Source: an uncultured Bacilli bacterium | GTDB taxonomy: Bacteria > Bacillota_I > Bacilli_A > RF39 > UBA660 | Assembly: GCA_910584255.1 (NCBI GenBank) | Contig: CAJTXV010000009.1 | Coordinates: 1 to 57,289, forward strand | Direction: 5' to 3' | Length of the DNA: 57,289 bases | Part shown: in pieces, positions 25,085-33,690 of the stretch | How positions within the stretch are numbered: the stretch's first letter is position 1 | Layout of the letters: each line of letters begins with the position of its first letter | Made by a program: the position numbers and the translations under genes | The notes under the pieces: model-generated | Seen by the model: the letters and a program-made list of their open reading frames with translations, nothing else | Databases searched by the model: none | Told to the model about the DNA's origin: nothing

Positions 25085-26625
25085 CGATACAAACTCCTTG
25101 GATTCAGTGGAGTTCCTGTATAAGCAGGACCAGACCATAATCCAAAGTGTAAGTGTACCCCTTGTGCAAATCCTGTTCTTCCCATGCTTCCAATTACGTC
25201 ATTTGCATAAACGACATCTCCTTGTTTTACATACCGTTCTGCTAAATGAGCATACTCAGTAAAATATCCATTCGCATGTTTGATTACAATATAGTTTCCG
25301 TTTGTTCCATTATATGCAGAGGTTGTTACTACACCATTATTGGCAGCTTTAATTGGAGAACCGTATCCAGTTCCTGTAATATCAATTGCTTTGTGAAGTT
25401 TACCCCAACGATAAGAGAATTCACTTGTAATCGTATATGGAGCATTGGTAGGCCATACCCAACTACCAATTCCAACTGGAACTTCAACACCAGATGAGAT
25501 ACTTCCACCAGTATGTTTTTGTTTTGTACCACGGGCGATAATTTTGTCCACTGGCTGAATGGTAATTTCTTCACTCACTGGGACTGTAGATGTAATCTCT
25601 CCATTGATTAATTGGATTTTTTCTGTTACTAAGCTTTCTCCATCACTTCCCTCTTGAATGGTAGTTTCCTCTCCTGCATATTTTGTATTATCATCTTGAT
25701 ATATAGTTTCTCTTGCTTTCACCTTTTTAGATACTACATGGGTTTCTTCTACCGTATCAAATTGTGGTTGAATGATTCCTAGTGTTACAACCTGCCCTGG
25801 ATAAAGCAAATCTTGAGAAGTTTTATAGGAAGTATTGGCAATTAGAAATTCATCTGGTGATAATTTATTATTGAAGGCAATATCTGTAATGGTATCTCCT
25901 GCTTGCACTATATATGTTGCTTGTTCCTCTGTTGTACCAAATAATAGATATTTACAAAGTTCTTCTTCCGTTAAATAAATTTTCGCATCTGCTGGAATTC
26001 TAGTCTTTGTAATAGTGATGTTATTTTTAATATATAAGTCTTCTACCAATTTTCCAGTTCCATTAATTTCTTTTTGTGTTTCATTTAAAAAATTATCATA
26101 TTCTTCTTCTGGAATAAAGGATTTAATCGTCTTTTCAATAGAATTTGTGAATACATCTTTATCTAATACGTAGATAATTTTATCTTCTTCAATGGTAGTA
26201 CCTCCCTCTTCTGTTGATTTCTCATACCCTGCAATTTTGATTTGATATCCATCAATTGTAAAAGAACTTCCACCTTCTTGCTCTTGAATCATTTGGTAGA
26301 TTTCCTCTGTTGTATAGGTTTTGTCATTATAGGTAATTTCTTGAATAATATCTAATCCATTTGGGATATAGACTTTATTTACATTGTATTTCTGTTTAAT
26401 GGTTCCTTGCTTTTTATCAATGTATTTTTCTAGGTCCGCTTTAGATTCAATAAGTCCAAGTGATTTTCCACCTAAATAAACATGATACAGTTGTTTTGGC
26501 TCTTGTGGTTTTTCCAAGATTCCTAAAACTTTTGCAGGGAGTGCATTTGGATTAGAACCTATAAAGATAATAAATGCAGATATTATTCCCGCTATTAATG
26601 ATACTATCAATGTTTTTTTACCCAT
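25081..26625 (-). CDS. Peptidoglycan endopeptidase with LysM, G5 and M23 domains
   Basis: 514 residues. Signal anchor (1-25), an N-terminal helical/beta region, LysM (YIVQAGDTITDIAFNNK, near 240), G5 (VSKKVKARETIYQDDN... and RGTKQ, near 295-370) and an M23 domain with intact zinc motifs HKAID (near 410) and HLHFG (near 495). Acts outside the membrane on wall peptides. Start chosen at 26625 because AAGGAGGA is right upstream. Overlaps dnaB by 8 nt. Confidence 0.87.
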   Translation of the reverse strand: MGKKTLIVSLIAGIISAFIIFIGSNPNALPAKVLGILEKPQEPKQLYHVYLGGKSLGLIESKADLEKYIDKKQGTIKQKYNVNKVYIPNGLDIIQEITYNDKTYTTEEIYQMIQEQEGGSSFTIDGYQIKIAGYEKSTEEGGTTIEEDKIIYVLDKDVFTNSIEKTIKSFIPEEEYDNFLNETQKEINGTGKLVEDLYIKNNITITKTRIPADAKIYLTEEELCKYLLFGTTEEQATYIVQAGDTITDIAFNNKLSPDEFLIANTSYKTSQDLLYPGQVVTLGIIQPQFDTVEETHVVSKKVKARETIYQDDNTKYAGEETTIQEGSDGESLVTEKIQLINGEITSTVPVSEEITIQPVDKIIARGTKQKHTGGSISSGVEVPVGIGSWVWPTNAPYTITSEFSYRWGKLHKAIDITGTGYGSPIKAANNGVVTTSAYNGTNGNYIVIKHANGYFTEYAHLAERYVKQGDVVYANDVIGSMGRTGFAQGVHLHFGLWSGPAYTGTPLNPRSLYR

Positions 26626-27982
26626 TATTTCCTCCTTCACTATCATGTGATAAATTTAAGAATGTACTTGTATTTTTTCTAAATAATAAATCAATTTTAC
26701 CATTTGGACCATTTCTATGCTTTCCGATGATTAACTCACTTAAACTTGGATCAGGTGCCTCTTTTTGACTATCTTTTGGAGACTGATAATAGTCATCTCG
26801 ATATAGTAGTGCAACAATATCGGCATCTTGTTCAATTGATCCAGATTCTCTTAAATCACTCATTTTTGGTCTTTTATCTTCACGACTTTCTACCCCACGA
26901 GATAACTGTGCTAGAGCAACGACTGGAATATTTAACTCCATCGCCATTTTCTTTAGATTTCTAGAGATATCTGTAATTTCTGCTTGACGATTATTTCCAT
27001 AATTTCCACCCATAGTTAAAAGTTGTAGGTGATCAATAATGACTAAATCAAGTCCATCTTCACTGGTCGATAGCCTACGACATTTTGATTTAATATCTCC
27101 AACGGTCACCCCGACATCGTCTGAAATATAAATTTTTGCATTATTTAGTTGACTTCTTGCTTCCGTGATTCTTTTCCAATCATTATTAAGTAAGTTACCA
27201 CTCGTTAATTTGGTACCTTCAATCTGCCCTAAGGAAGAAATAATACGATTTGCAAGTTGTTCTGCACCCATTTCAAGAGAAAAGATGGCTACAGTTTTGT
27301 CTGTTTTCGTTGCTACATTCGTGGCTAGATTTAAGGCAAAAGCAGTTTTTCCCATTGCTGGACGTGCTGCTAAAATAATCAGTTGATTTTCATGAAGACC
27401 AGAAGTTAATCGATCTAATTCAGTCCATCCTGTTGGAATTCCTGTAATTTTCCCCTTAGCTTCTGACAGTTTTTCTAAATTTTTTTGAACATTTGCTAAA
27501 ACTTCTTGGATGGATTGAAACTCGCTAGAACGTCTGTTTCTTAAAATTTTAACTACCTTCTGCTCCACTTGATCTAAAACATCGGAAACTTCCCCCTCAT
27601 TTTCATAGGCTAGAGTTGCAATTTCTGTGGATGTATCAATCACATTTCTTAATAAATAATTGTCTTCTACTGATTTAATATAAAAATCGATATTAGAGGC
27701 AGTTGGTACCGTGTTAATTACTTCTGTTAAATATTCTACGTTCCCTACTTCATTTAGTTTCTTCGATTGATTCAATTCTGTCGTCACTGTCGTTAAGTCA
27801 ATTGGTACTTTCTTCTCATTTAAGTCTACAATTGCTTGGAAAATAATACCATTTTTTTCATCATAAAAACTTTTTTTAGTTAGTACTTCAGACGCCTTTT
27901 CAATCGCCAATTTTGATAGAAACATTGCTCCTAGTACAGATTGTTCTGCAATTAAGTCGCTTGGAATGGTCTTTACTGCCAT
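26618..27982 (-). CDS. dnaB: Replicative DNA helicase
   Basis: Hexameric helicase unwinding the fork, called DnaC in Bacillus. 454 residues: N-terminal primase-interaction domain (residues 1-150), RecA-like ATPase with Walker A ARPAMGKTAFALN (near 205) and Walker B DLVIIDHLQLL (near 305), and the arginine-finger region HRNGPNGK (near 425). Gene order with rplI is conserved in Bacillota. No intein. Confidence 0.95.
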   Translation of the reverse strand: MAVKTIPSDLIAEQSVLGAMFLSKLAIEKASEVLTKKSFYDEKNGIIFQAIVDLNEKKVPIDLTTVTTELNQSKKLNEVGNVEYLTEVINTVPTASNIDFYIKSVEDNYLLRNVIDTSTEIATLAYENEGEVSDVLDQVEQKVVKILRNRRSSEFQSIQEVLANVQKNLEKLSEAKGKITGIPTGWTELDRLTSGLHENQLIILAARPAMGKTAFALNLATNVATKTDKTVAIFSLEMGAEQLANRIISSLGQIEGTKLTSGNLLNNDWKRITEARSQLNNAKIYISDDVGVTVGDIKSKCRRLSTSEDGLDLVIIDHLQLLTMGGNYGNNRQAEITDISRNLKKMAMELNIPVVALAQLSRGVESREDKRPKMSDLRESGSIEQDADIVALLYRDDYYQSPKDSQKEAPDPSLSELIIGKHRNGPNGKIDLLFRKNTSTFLNLSHDSEGGNNG

Positions 27983-28008
27983 GGTACTATCACTTCCTTT
28001 TATTTATA

Positions 28009-28449
28009 TTATTTCACCAAATGTACCTTAATGGTTGCTTTTATATCTTTATATAAAATAATATTCACATTATGATATCCTAAACTTGTTAAGTTACCCA
28101 TCATTTCAAGTTGTCGTTTTTCTATTTTATAACCTTTTTTGTGGAGTTCATCTTTTAATTGTTTCGGGCTGACACTTCCGAATACACGATCTCCTTCCCC
28201 TGTTTTTACTTTGAATAAGAATTCTTCTTTTTCTAATTTTTCTTTTAAATCAAGGGCTTCTTCTCTATTTTTTGAGTCTTCCTCCTTCGCTTCCTGTTTT
28301 TCTTTTGCTAGTGTTCCTAAATTCTTCTCATTCATCATAACAGCATATCCATTTTTAATTAGATAGTTTTTTGCATACCCATCTTTTACTTCTTTAATTT
28401 CCCCTTTTTTACTCTGTTTTTTCAGGTCCTTTATAAATATAACTTTCAA
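28009..28449 (-). CDS. rplI: Ribosomal protein L9
   Basis: bL9, 146 residues. N-domain MKVIFIKDLKKQSKKGEIKEVKDGYAKNYLI, long connecting helix (45-75) and C-domain (FGSVSPKQLKDELHKKGYKIEK). Cotranscribed with the DHH gene upstream and dnaB downstream. Confidence 0.95.
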   Translation of the reverse strand: MKVIFIKDLKKQSKKGEIKEVKDGYAKNYLIKNGYAVMMNEKNLGTLAKEKQEAKEEDSKNREEALDLKEKLEKEEFLFKVKTGEGDRVFGSVSPKQLKDELHKKGYKIEKRQLEMMGNLTSLGYHNVNIILYKDIKATIKVHLVK

Positions 28450-28462
28450 AGGTATCTCCCCC

Positions 28463-29425
28463 TTATTTTAATATTTCTAGTAATTGTTTTTTGACATGAT
28501 TTATATTACTCTCTTGAATTTGTGTAGCAGCTTCTTGTGGTCCGCCTCCGCCTCCTAATTGTTCTAAGAGTTCTCCAACATCTGTTTTTCCTTCACTTCT
28601 AGCACTAATTCCAATTGTATCATTGGCAATTTTTCCTATTACAAAGGATGCTGTGATTTCATGAAATTGAAGAAGTGTATCTGCAATTTTGGCTAGTTCT
28701 TCTCTTTTATATTTAATAGATTCATCTCCTACACTCACTGCAAATTTTTCATTAATAATTTCAACATCAACAATTACTTTTTGTCTTATTATATAATCTT
28801 TGATATCTTGTTTCAAGTAATATTGTACTTTTCTAGGATCTGCTCCAAACGATGTTAAGTGATAAGCAGCAAAGTAGGTTTTTGCTCTTGTTTTTACAAC
28901 AAAGTTATTTGTATCTAGAACGATTCCACCTAGTATTGTTGTCGCAATCTCTGGCTCTAATTTAATTCCATAGTAATAAATTAGTTCAGTAATTAATTCG
29001 CAAGCACTCGATGACTCTGTATCTATTAAATTCATTTTCGTTTCAATGCTAGAAGAATTGGGTTGATGGTGATCGATGACTACTACATCTTCAAATTCGT
29101 TCAATAATTCACTATTTTGTAACAATTTTTCTTTATTTGTATCAACGACTACTAATAGATTTTTACTTTTCTTTTTTCTAAAAAGATTACTACTTTTTAT
29201 AAATCTACTCTTTTGTGTTTGATTAATTATTTTTTCTACGGCTGGCTCAAAGGTGTCATCATCGATAATAATATAGGCTTCTTTTTTGAACTTCTCTACA
29301 ATATAACTCATTCCTAGTGCACTACCAATGGCATCTAAGTCTAAATCTTTATGACCAACAATAAACACAACTTCATGATTTTTGATTACTCTTCTTAGTT
29401 CTTTTGCTCTTTCTAAAATACTCAT
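28463..29425 (-). CDS. DHH/DHHA1 phosphoesterase in the GdpP position
   Basis: 320-residue protein located where Bacillus has gdpP (upstream of rplI-dnaB). It contains only the DHH domain (GHKDLDLDAIGSA near 25, VVIDHHQ near 112, LDTNNF near 175) and DHHA1 (IGISARSEG..., LGGGGGPQEAATQ near 300). The membrane helices, PAS and GGDEF domains of full GdpP (about 650 aa) are absent. The GGGH motif of DHHA1 has Gly where His is expected. The ATG at 29425 has GGAAGGAG upstream. c-di-AMP or pApA phosphodiesterase activity is inferred and uncertain. Confidence 0.75.
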   Translation of the reverse strand: MSILERAKELRRVIKNHEVVFIVGHKDLDLDAIGSALGMSYIVEKFKKEAYIIIDDDTFEPAVEKIINQTQKSRFIKSSNLFRKKKSKNLLVVVDTNKEKLLQNSELLNEFEDVVVIDHHQPNSSSIETKMNLIDTESSSACELITELIYYYGIKLEPEIATTILGGIVLDTNNFVVKTRAKTYFAAYHLTSFGADPRKVQYYLKQDIKDYIIRQKVIVDVEIINEKFAVSVGDESIKYKREELAKIADTLLQFHEITASFVIGKIANDTIGISARSEGKTDVGELLEQLGGGGGPQEAATQIQESNINHVKKQLLEILK

Positions 29426-29450
29426 AATGCTCCTTCCTAATCTAGATATT

Positions 29451-29479
29451 ATTGTACTATAAAAATGAGTGTTTGTCAC
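29451..29479 (-). promoter_or_regulatory. Promoter of the DHH-rplI-dnaB operon
   Basis: GTGACA (29474-29479), 17-bp spacer, TACAAT (29451-29456) on the minus strand. The -35 lies in the stem of the preceding terminator. Confidence 0.6.
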
Positions 29480-29483
29480 TCAT
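29465..29483 (-). terminator. Terminator after the 29594 gene
   Basis: ATGAGTG/CACTCAT, 5-nt loop, followed on the minus strand by TTTTTATAG. Overlaps the next promoter. Confidence 0.55.
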
Positions 29484-29593
29484 CTGCTCATAAAGATTTT
29501 TCTTATTTTTTATAGAACTACATCATTCGATGGAACATTTTTTAGATATATTCACCATTGGAACTTAATATTATATTATCTATATTATATTTA

Positions 29594-30577
29594 TTAGGAA
29601 CATTTCTTTTGATATACAAGAATTCCATCTGGACATCTCATTGTATCATCATTATATCTCATATCTTTTACCCCTAAAAATTGGTAATAATCATAGATAT
29701 CACTTGGATAATATTGATTTCTTAAATTTGGGTGATATATGGATACGGGAGATTTTTCACTTCCACTGGTATAATCAAATAGATAACCAACAACTAAAGT
29801 TCCATCTTTTTTTAGGAATGGAATCAGACTATCGGTCACTTTTTTAAATTCTTCTAATGTTTTTTCCGTCCACATATAATCTATAAATCTAACAATATTA
29901 GATAAATTAATAAAGTCATATTGCTTCTTTAAATGATATGGGAGTTCTTCAAGAGAAAAGTTTAGAAAGTTGATCGATAATTTTGAAATATTACTTTGTA
30001 ATTTATGATATTGTTCATCTTCTGCGTAGTTTAGCATTTTCTTTAAATTTTCATATCCTTCTTCGTCTGATGAAAATAATCGTTTTGGTTTTCGTACCCA
30101 TGTTTTTCCATACCTCATCATTAGCACATCCCAAAATCTCTTATGATTCCCTTTTAGAAATGGGCTTATTTTATCATATGCTTGTCCGTCGAAAACTTGA
30201 TCATTTAATACTTCCTTAAATAATTGTTTCAGCACCCTAGATGAGAAAAACGAAAAATAATCTTTTTTGGAAAAACCACTTAAAATACAGGAATATTTTA
30301 AATAATAATATGGCTCTGTTAACGGATTTGAATCAAAAGTATCAATACTTCTAGCACCTTTTAAAAAGTACTCAAATACCTGATCCCCACTTCCCATCAC
30401 TGTTAAAACGTCTTTTCTGGTTAAATCAAATGGTTCCAATTCAGCTTTTAAGTTTTCTGTAGTAAATGGATATATTTGACTTACACATTTTTGTAGTACG
30501 TCTTCATGAGAATCAGAGGATGGTAAATCATCAATTAATCTTTTAGCAATTGATAATTTTTCATGCAAATCAGCCAT
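29594..30577 (-). CDS. Putative SAM-dependent methyltransferase (DUF3419-like)
   Basis: 327 residues. VLTVMGSGDQVFEYFLKGARSIDTFDSNPLTEPYYYLKY (near 57-95) has the shape of a SAM-binding motif I and acidic motif II. It resembles DUF3419 proteins, some of which make betaine lipids; a later YDFINLSNIVRFI (near 220) could be motif IV. No membrane segment. The substrate is unknown. Own promoter (30602-30629) and terminator make it monocistronic. The DUF3419 link is a recollection. Confidence 0.55.
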   Translation of the reverse strand: MADLHEKLSIAKRLIDDLPSSDSHEDVLQKCVSQIYPFTTENLKAELEPFDLTRKDVLTVMGSGDQVFEYFLKGARSIDTFDSNPLTEPYYYLKYSCILSGFSKKDYFSFFSSRVLKQLFKEVLNDQVFDGQAYDKISPFLKGNHKRFWDVLMMRYGKTWVRKPKRLFSSDEEGYENLKKMLNYAEDEQYHKLQSNISKLSINFLNFSLEELPYHLKKQYDFINLSNIVRFIDYMWTEKTLEEFKKVTDSLIPFLKKDGTLVVGYLFDYTSGSEKSPVSIYHPNLRNQYYPSDIYDYYQFLGVKDMRYNDDTMRCPDGILVYQKKCS

Positions 30578-30601
30578 AGCATCACCTCTTATTAAGTTTT
30601 T

Positions 30602-30629
30602 AGTATATCACAAACTGCTTACTTGTCAA
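30602..30629 (-). promoter_or_regulatory. Promoter of the 29594 gene
   Basis: TTGACA (30624-30629), 16-bp spacer, TATACT (30602-30607). The -35 begins in the T-tract of the rpsR terminator. Confidence 0.75.
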
Positions 30630-30657
30630 AAAAAAGATAAACATTTTTCGTTTATCT
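30628..30657 (-). terminator. Terminator of the rpsF-ssb-rpsR operon
   Basis: AGATAAAC/GTTTATCT hairpin with T7 on the minus strand, starting at the rpsR stop. Confidence 0.8.
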
Positions 30658-30871
30658 ATTTTGTATAAGGAATTAGTCCAATTGCACGAGCACGTTTAAT
30701 TTGTTGTGCAATATGTCTTTGATGTTTTGCACATGCACCTGTAATTCGTCTTGGTAAAATTTTTCCTTTATCATTAATATATTTCTTTAAAGTTTCTACA
30801 TCTTTATAGTCAATTTCTTTTCCTGTACACATGTAGCATACTTTTTTCTTTTTTCTATAAAATTCTGCCAT
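30656..30871 (-). CDS. rpsR: Ribosomal protein S18, zinc-binding type
   Basis: bS18, 71 residues, with the Cys-type zinc site (CYMC near 12-15 and GACAKH near 50-55) and the RNA-binding RRITG and QIKRARAIGLIPY segments. Third gene of the conserved rpsF-ssb-rpsR operon. Confidence 0.95.
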   Translation of the reverse strand: MAEFYRKKKKVCYMCTGKEIDYKDVETLKKYINDKGKILPRRITGACAKHQRHIAQQIKRARAIGLIPYTK

Positions 30872-30888
30872 TGTTTTTTTCTCCTTCC

Positions 30889-31371
30889 TTAGAATGGTAA
30901 TTCATCATCACTTATTTCAATTGAAGAACCAAAGTCGGCAAAAGGATCAGAAGAAACATCTGTCGTATTTGGTGTGGAAGCAGGGGATGGTTGTTCAAAG
31001 TCATATGGTGTTGGATTTGACATAGATTGTCCTCCACCCATATTTCCATTACTTCCTTTACTATCAAGGAATTGAACATTGTCAGCAACAACTTCAGTCA
31101 CATATCTCTTAGATCCATCTTGGGCATCATAAGTTCTTGTTTGAATGCGTCCATCAATTGCTACTTGACTTCCCTTTGTTAAATAATTTTTTATATTTTC
31201 TGCCTGTTTTCTCCATACAACGATATTAATAAAATCTGCCTCACGTTCTCCATTTTGATTTGTGAAGTTTCTATTTACTGCAATACTGAATGATGCAGTT
31301 GCTATATTACTACTTGTATATCTTAATTCTGGGTCTTTCGTTAATCTTCCGATTAGAAATACTTTATTCAT
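30889..31371 (-). CDS. ssb: Single-stranded DNA-binding protein
   Basis: 160 residues: OB-fold (MNKVFLIGRLTKDPELRY..., FINIVVWRKQAENIKNYLTKGSQVAIDGRIQTR), Gly/Ser/Pro-rich linker (115-150) and acidic tip DDELPF for partner binding. 17 nt upstream of rpsR. Confidence 0.95.
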   Translation of the reverse strand: MNKVFLIGRLTKDPELRYTSSNIATASFSIAVNRNFTNQNGEREADFINIVVWRKQAENIKNYLTKGSQVAIDGRIQTRTYDAQDGSKRYVTEVVADNVQFLDSKGSNGNMGGGQSMSNPTPYDFEQPSPASTPNTTDVSSDPFADFGSSIEISDDELPF

Positions 31372-31385
31372 ACTAATTTCCTCTC

Positions 31386-31676
31386 TTAATCTTCTACTCT
31401 TACTACGATATGACGGATGATGTTTTCATTAATTCGAGATATACGCTCAAATTCTTTTGTAGTCTCTAAATTCTCAGTTTCGATTAGGAATAGGAAATAA
31501 TATCCAGTCTTATATTTTTTGATTTCATAAGCTAGATCCTTTTGTCCCATTTCTTTGGCTTCAAGAATTTTTCCACCATTAGAAGTAACAACCTCTTTCA
31601 TATTGTCTGCGACAGCTTTGATTGCAGTTTCTTCTAAATCAGGCTTTACGATAAACATTAATTCATATTTTCTCAT
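31386..31676 (-). CDS. rpsF: Ribosomal protein S6
   Basis: bS6, 96 residues, MRKYELMFIVKPD..., YEIKKYKTGYYFLFLIET..., ENIIRHIVVRVED. First gene of the operon; AGGAGGTG ribosome site at normal spacing. A structured leader precedes it. Confidence 0.95.
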   Translation of the reverse strand: MRKYELMFIVKPDLEETAIKAVADNMKEVVTSNGGKILEAKEMGQKDLAYEIKKYKTGYYFLFLIETENLETTKEFERISRINENIIRHIVVRVED

Positions 31677-31734
31677 TGTTTACACCTCCTTCTGGACATA
31701 AGGCCAATTTCTTGGCAAGGAGTATTTAATACTC
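31677..31734 (-). promoter_or_regulatory. Structured rpsF leader
   Basis: Two hairpins fill the short leader: GAGTATT/AATACTC right at the predicted mRNA start (31720-31734) and GCCAA/TTGGC (31703-31716) before the ribosome site. An S6:S18-binding leader is possible, but I cannot confirm its consensus. Confidence 0.45.
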
Positions 31735-31740
31735 GTTAGT

Positions 31741-31769
31741 ACTATACCAAAAAAAAGCGGGAATGTAAA
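31741..31769 (-). promoter_or_regulatory. Promoter of rpsF-ssb-rpsR
   Basis: TTTACA (31764-31769), 17-bp spacer, TATAGT (31741-31746). Lies within the terminator of the upstream gene. Confidence 0.7.
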
Positions 31770-31790
31770 TGTTTTTTTCATTTTTTCCCG
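31749..31790 (-). terminator. Terminator after the 31814 gene
   Basis: CGGGAA/TTCCCG outer stem with inner AAATG/CATTT pairing, followed by C and T8 on the minus strand. Shares bases with the rpsF promoter. Confidence 0.7.
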
Positions 31791-31813
31791 ATTTATTTCA
31801 TTATAATATTTTG

Positions 31814-32410
31814 TTATTGATATCTTGAAATTAATTCATCTCTTCTAGCTATCATTTTTTTTATCTTTTCAGCATTTTCTTCTTTGTCTAAGTATTCTGA
31901 ATATTGATTAACTGCACCGTTTATTCTTTGTTCTCTTCTTCTATTATTTATAGCTTCTAGCAATTCTTTACACTTTTCACCATATTGAATTGCCCACTCT
32001 TTGACTCTTTTCATTGATTCAATATTTCTTTCATTTTCTAACCACGCAATTACGTCCTCGTCTGTAATATACTTCCCCTGATATTGAAAGCTTCCATCTA
32101 AATGATCTATTTTTCTAGATTTTGAAATTTCCCATTGTCTGGTTTCAACACCTATACAAGGTTTCATTTTTGGTTCTGTTTTTTCCCAAGTATTAGGGTA
32201 TGAGAAAATTACTGGAATTTCTGTACCATATAGATAGTACCCCTCTACAGTTTTATCTGTTGCTTCAATTAGTATTCCCTTATGAACAATCTTTCTATCA
32301 ATAGAAAAACGCCAAAATGTATTTTTAGACCCAGATATTCCACTGTTTAATGCTGGTAATAAAATTTTACTCCTTTTTACTACAAAAGCTTCTAATATAT
32401 TTTCTGCCAT
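31814..32410 (-). CDS. Unknown protein (198 aa)
   Basis: Unrecognised. N-terminal beta-rich part (WRFSIDRKIVHKGILIEATDKTVEGYYLYGTEIPVIFSY), then a charged helical C-terminus (NRRREQRINGAVNQYSEYLDKEENAEKIKKMIARRDELISRY). No signal or membrane segment. Lies between bax and rpsF with its own terminator. Confidence 0.5.
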   Translation of the reverse strand: MAENILEAFVVKRSKILLPALNSGISGSKNTFWRFSIDRKIVHKGILIEATDKTVEGYYLYGTEIPVIFSYPNTWEKTEPKMKPCIGVETRQWEISKSRKIDHLDGSFQYQGKYITDEDVIAWLENERNIESMKRVKEWAIQYGEKCKELLEAINNRRREQRINGAVNQYSEYLDKEENAEKIKKMIARRDELISRYQ

Positions 32411-32454
32411 TTGAATTCTCCCTTAAACTACTTTTATTTTAACACATACAAAAG

Positions 32455-32475
32455 GAAAAAGTAAGGTTTCCTTAC
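32455..32475 (-). terminator. Terminator after the BAX-inhibitor gene
   Basis: GTAAGG/CCTTAC with a 3-nt loop followed by TTTTT on the minus strand. Confidence 0.7.
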
Positions 32476-32476
32476 T

Positions 32477-33118
32477 CTAATCGTCATTTTGACCAAATAA
32501 TCTTAATAAATCATAAATAATATTAATGAAATCTAGATATAATTGGAATGCGCCATAAATTGCTAGATTGTCTTCTTCAATGGAACCCTCTAATCGTTTA
32601 ATAGTTTGAATGTCATATGCGATATATCCTAAGAATACTAAGATACTAATACAAGTTACCACTAAATCAAAGGTTTCATTATGCATAAAGATATTTACAA
32701 TGGAACAAATAACTACACCAAGTAACATCATGAGTAAGAAACTACCAATCTTTGTTAAATCTAGCTTTGTAAAATATCCAACAAGTGCAAATAGGAGGAA
32801 TAGGATCGATGCAATTAAGAATACAAGCATAACGGATTCTACTTTATAAACTATGAATACTGCAGAAAAACTTAAACCACTTAGAAATGAATAAATTAAG
32901 TAACAAGTCTTTGCAGTAACTGGACTCATCTTATGAATTCTTGCACTTAAGAAAACAGCAACAGCTAATTCTATAATAATTAGAAATATGTATCCATTAT
33001 TCACAAATATAAATTCTAATGCACTCTGATTTGTCTTGGTATAAACACCTGTTACAAATGTAACTAAGAGGCCTACAAATAGCCATAAAAATACTTTTGA
33101 ATAAATTTTATTTTTCAT
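32477..33118 (-). CDS. BAX inhibitor-1/YetJ-like membrane protein
   Basis: 213 residues with seven predicted membrane segments. The family ending is present: GYIAYDIQTIKRLEG... and YLDFINIIYDLLRLFG, including the Asp pair implicated in pH-sensitive calcium leak in BsYetJ. Probable calcium-permeable channel; in vivo role unknown. Confidence 0.85.
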   Translation of the reverse strand: MKNKIYSKVFLWLFVGLLVTFVTGVYTKTNQSALEFIFVNNGYIFLIIIELAVAVFLSARIHKMSPVTAKTCYLIYSFLSGLSFSAVFIVYKVESVMLVFLIASILFLLFALVGYFTKLDLTKIGSFLLMMLLGVVICSIVNIFMHNETFDLVVTCISILVFLGYIAYDIQTIKRLEGSIEEDNLAIYGAFQLYLDFINIIYDLLRLFGQNDD

Positions 33119-33135
33119 TTTTTCACCTTTCTTTA

Positions 33136-33678
33136 TTATACTCTTTTTTGCTTTTGAGTATTCTTTTCTTCCATGGACTTTTCGGATTTTGGAAGTTCAC
33201 CATTCATCTCATTTAGAAAAAAGCCCATGAAGCAATCTGTTTCTTGAATAGGAATTCTACATACCTCTGTCATTTGAATCGATTTTAATACTTTTTTATA
33301 GTAGGAAGATAGTTTCCAATCTTTTTTCTTTTGAGTTTGAAGGAATTGGTTCATTTCTTGTATTACATTTGTATTGCCTTCTAAAAGACTGTCAATTAAA
33401 AATACAAGTCTTGGTTCTATATAAGAATCATATTGAAATTCATAGACATCTCTTTCTTTTTCAGGACCTGGTATAGGAAAAGTAAATAGATATTTTTTTT
33501 GTAAATTTTTAATCGTTTGACCTAGTAGTGGTTCTGGTTCTGCAGTGCTATTTTCTACAACATGCGTTACTTTTGTATGGTGTTTTTTTATTTTTTGTTT
33601 TATTTTCTCTAGTTCTTCTCAATTCGAAGTTACTTCATATTTAACTACTTCTTCATTTTCTACTTCGTAATAAGTCAT
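33136..33678 (-). pseudogene. Unknown gene interrupted by one UGA
   Basis: From the ATG at 33678 the frame reads MTYYEVENEEVVKYEVTSN, then UGA (codon 20, 33619-33621), then EELEKIKQKIKK and an otherwise open 160-codon run to a normal TAA. No other disruption is visible. The rest (LGQTIKNLQKKYLFTFPIPG..., FLIDSLLEGNTNVIQEMNQFL...) belongs to no family I know. A Trp at the UGA would fit the flanking charged helix, so one TGG-to-TGA change would break it. A downstream start could still express a shorter product. Confidence 0.6.
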
Positions 33679-33690
33679 TCTGCTTTTCCA

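Noticed and set aside
24326..25138. Longer start for walJ
   Set aside because: The extra 18 codons overlap the M23 gene and lack the conserved MKIKVLASGSKGN start.
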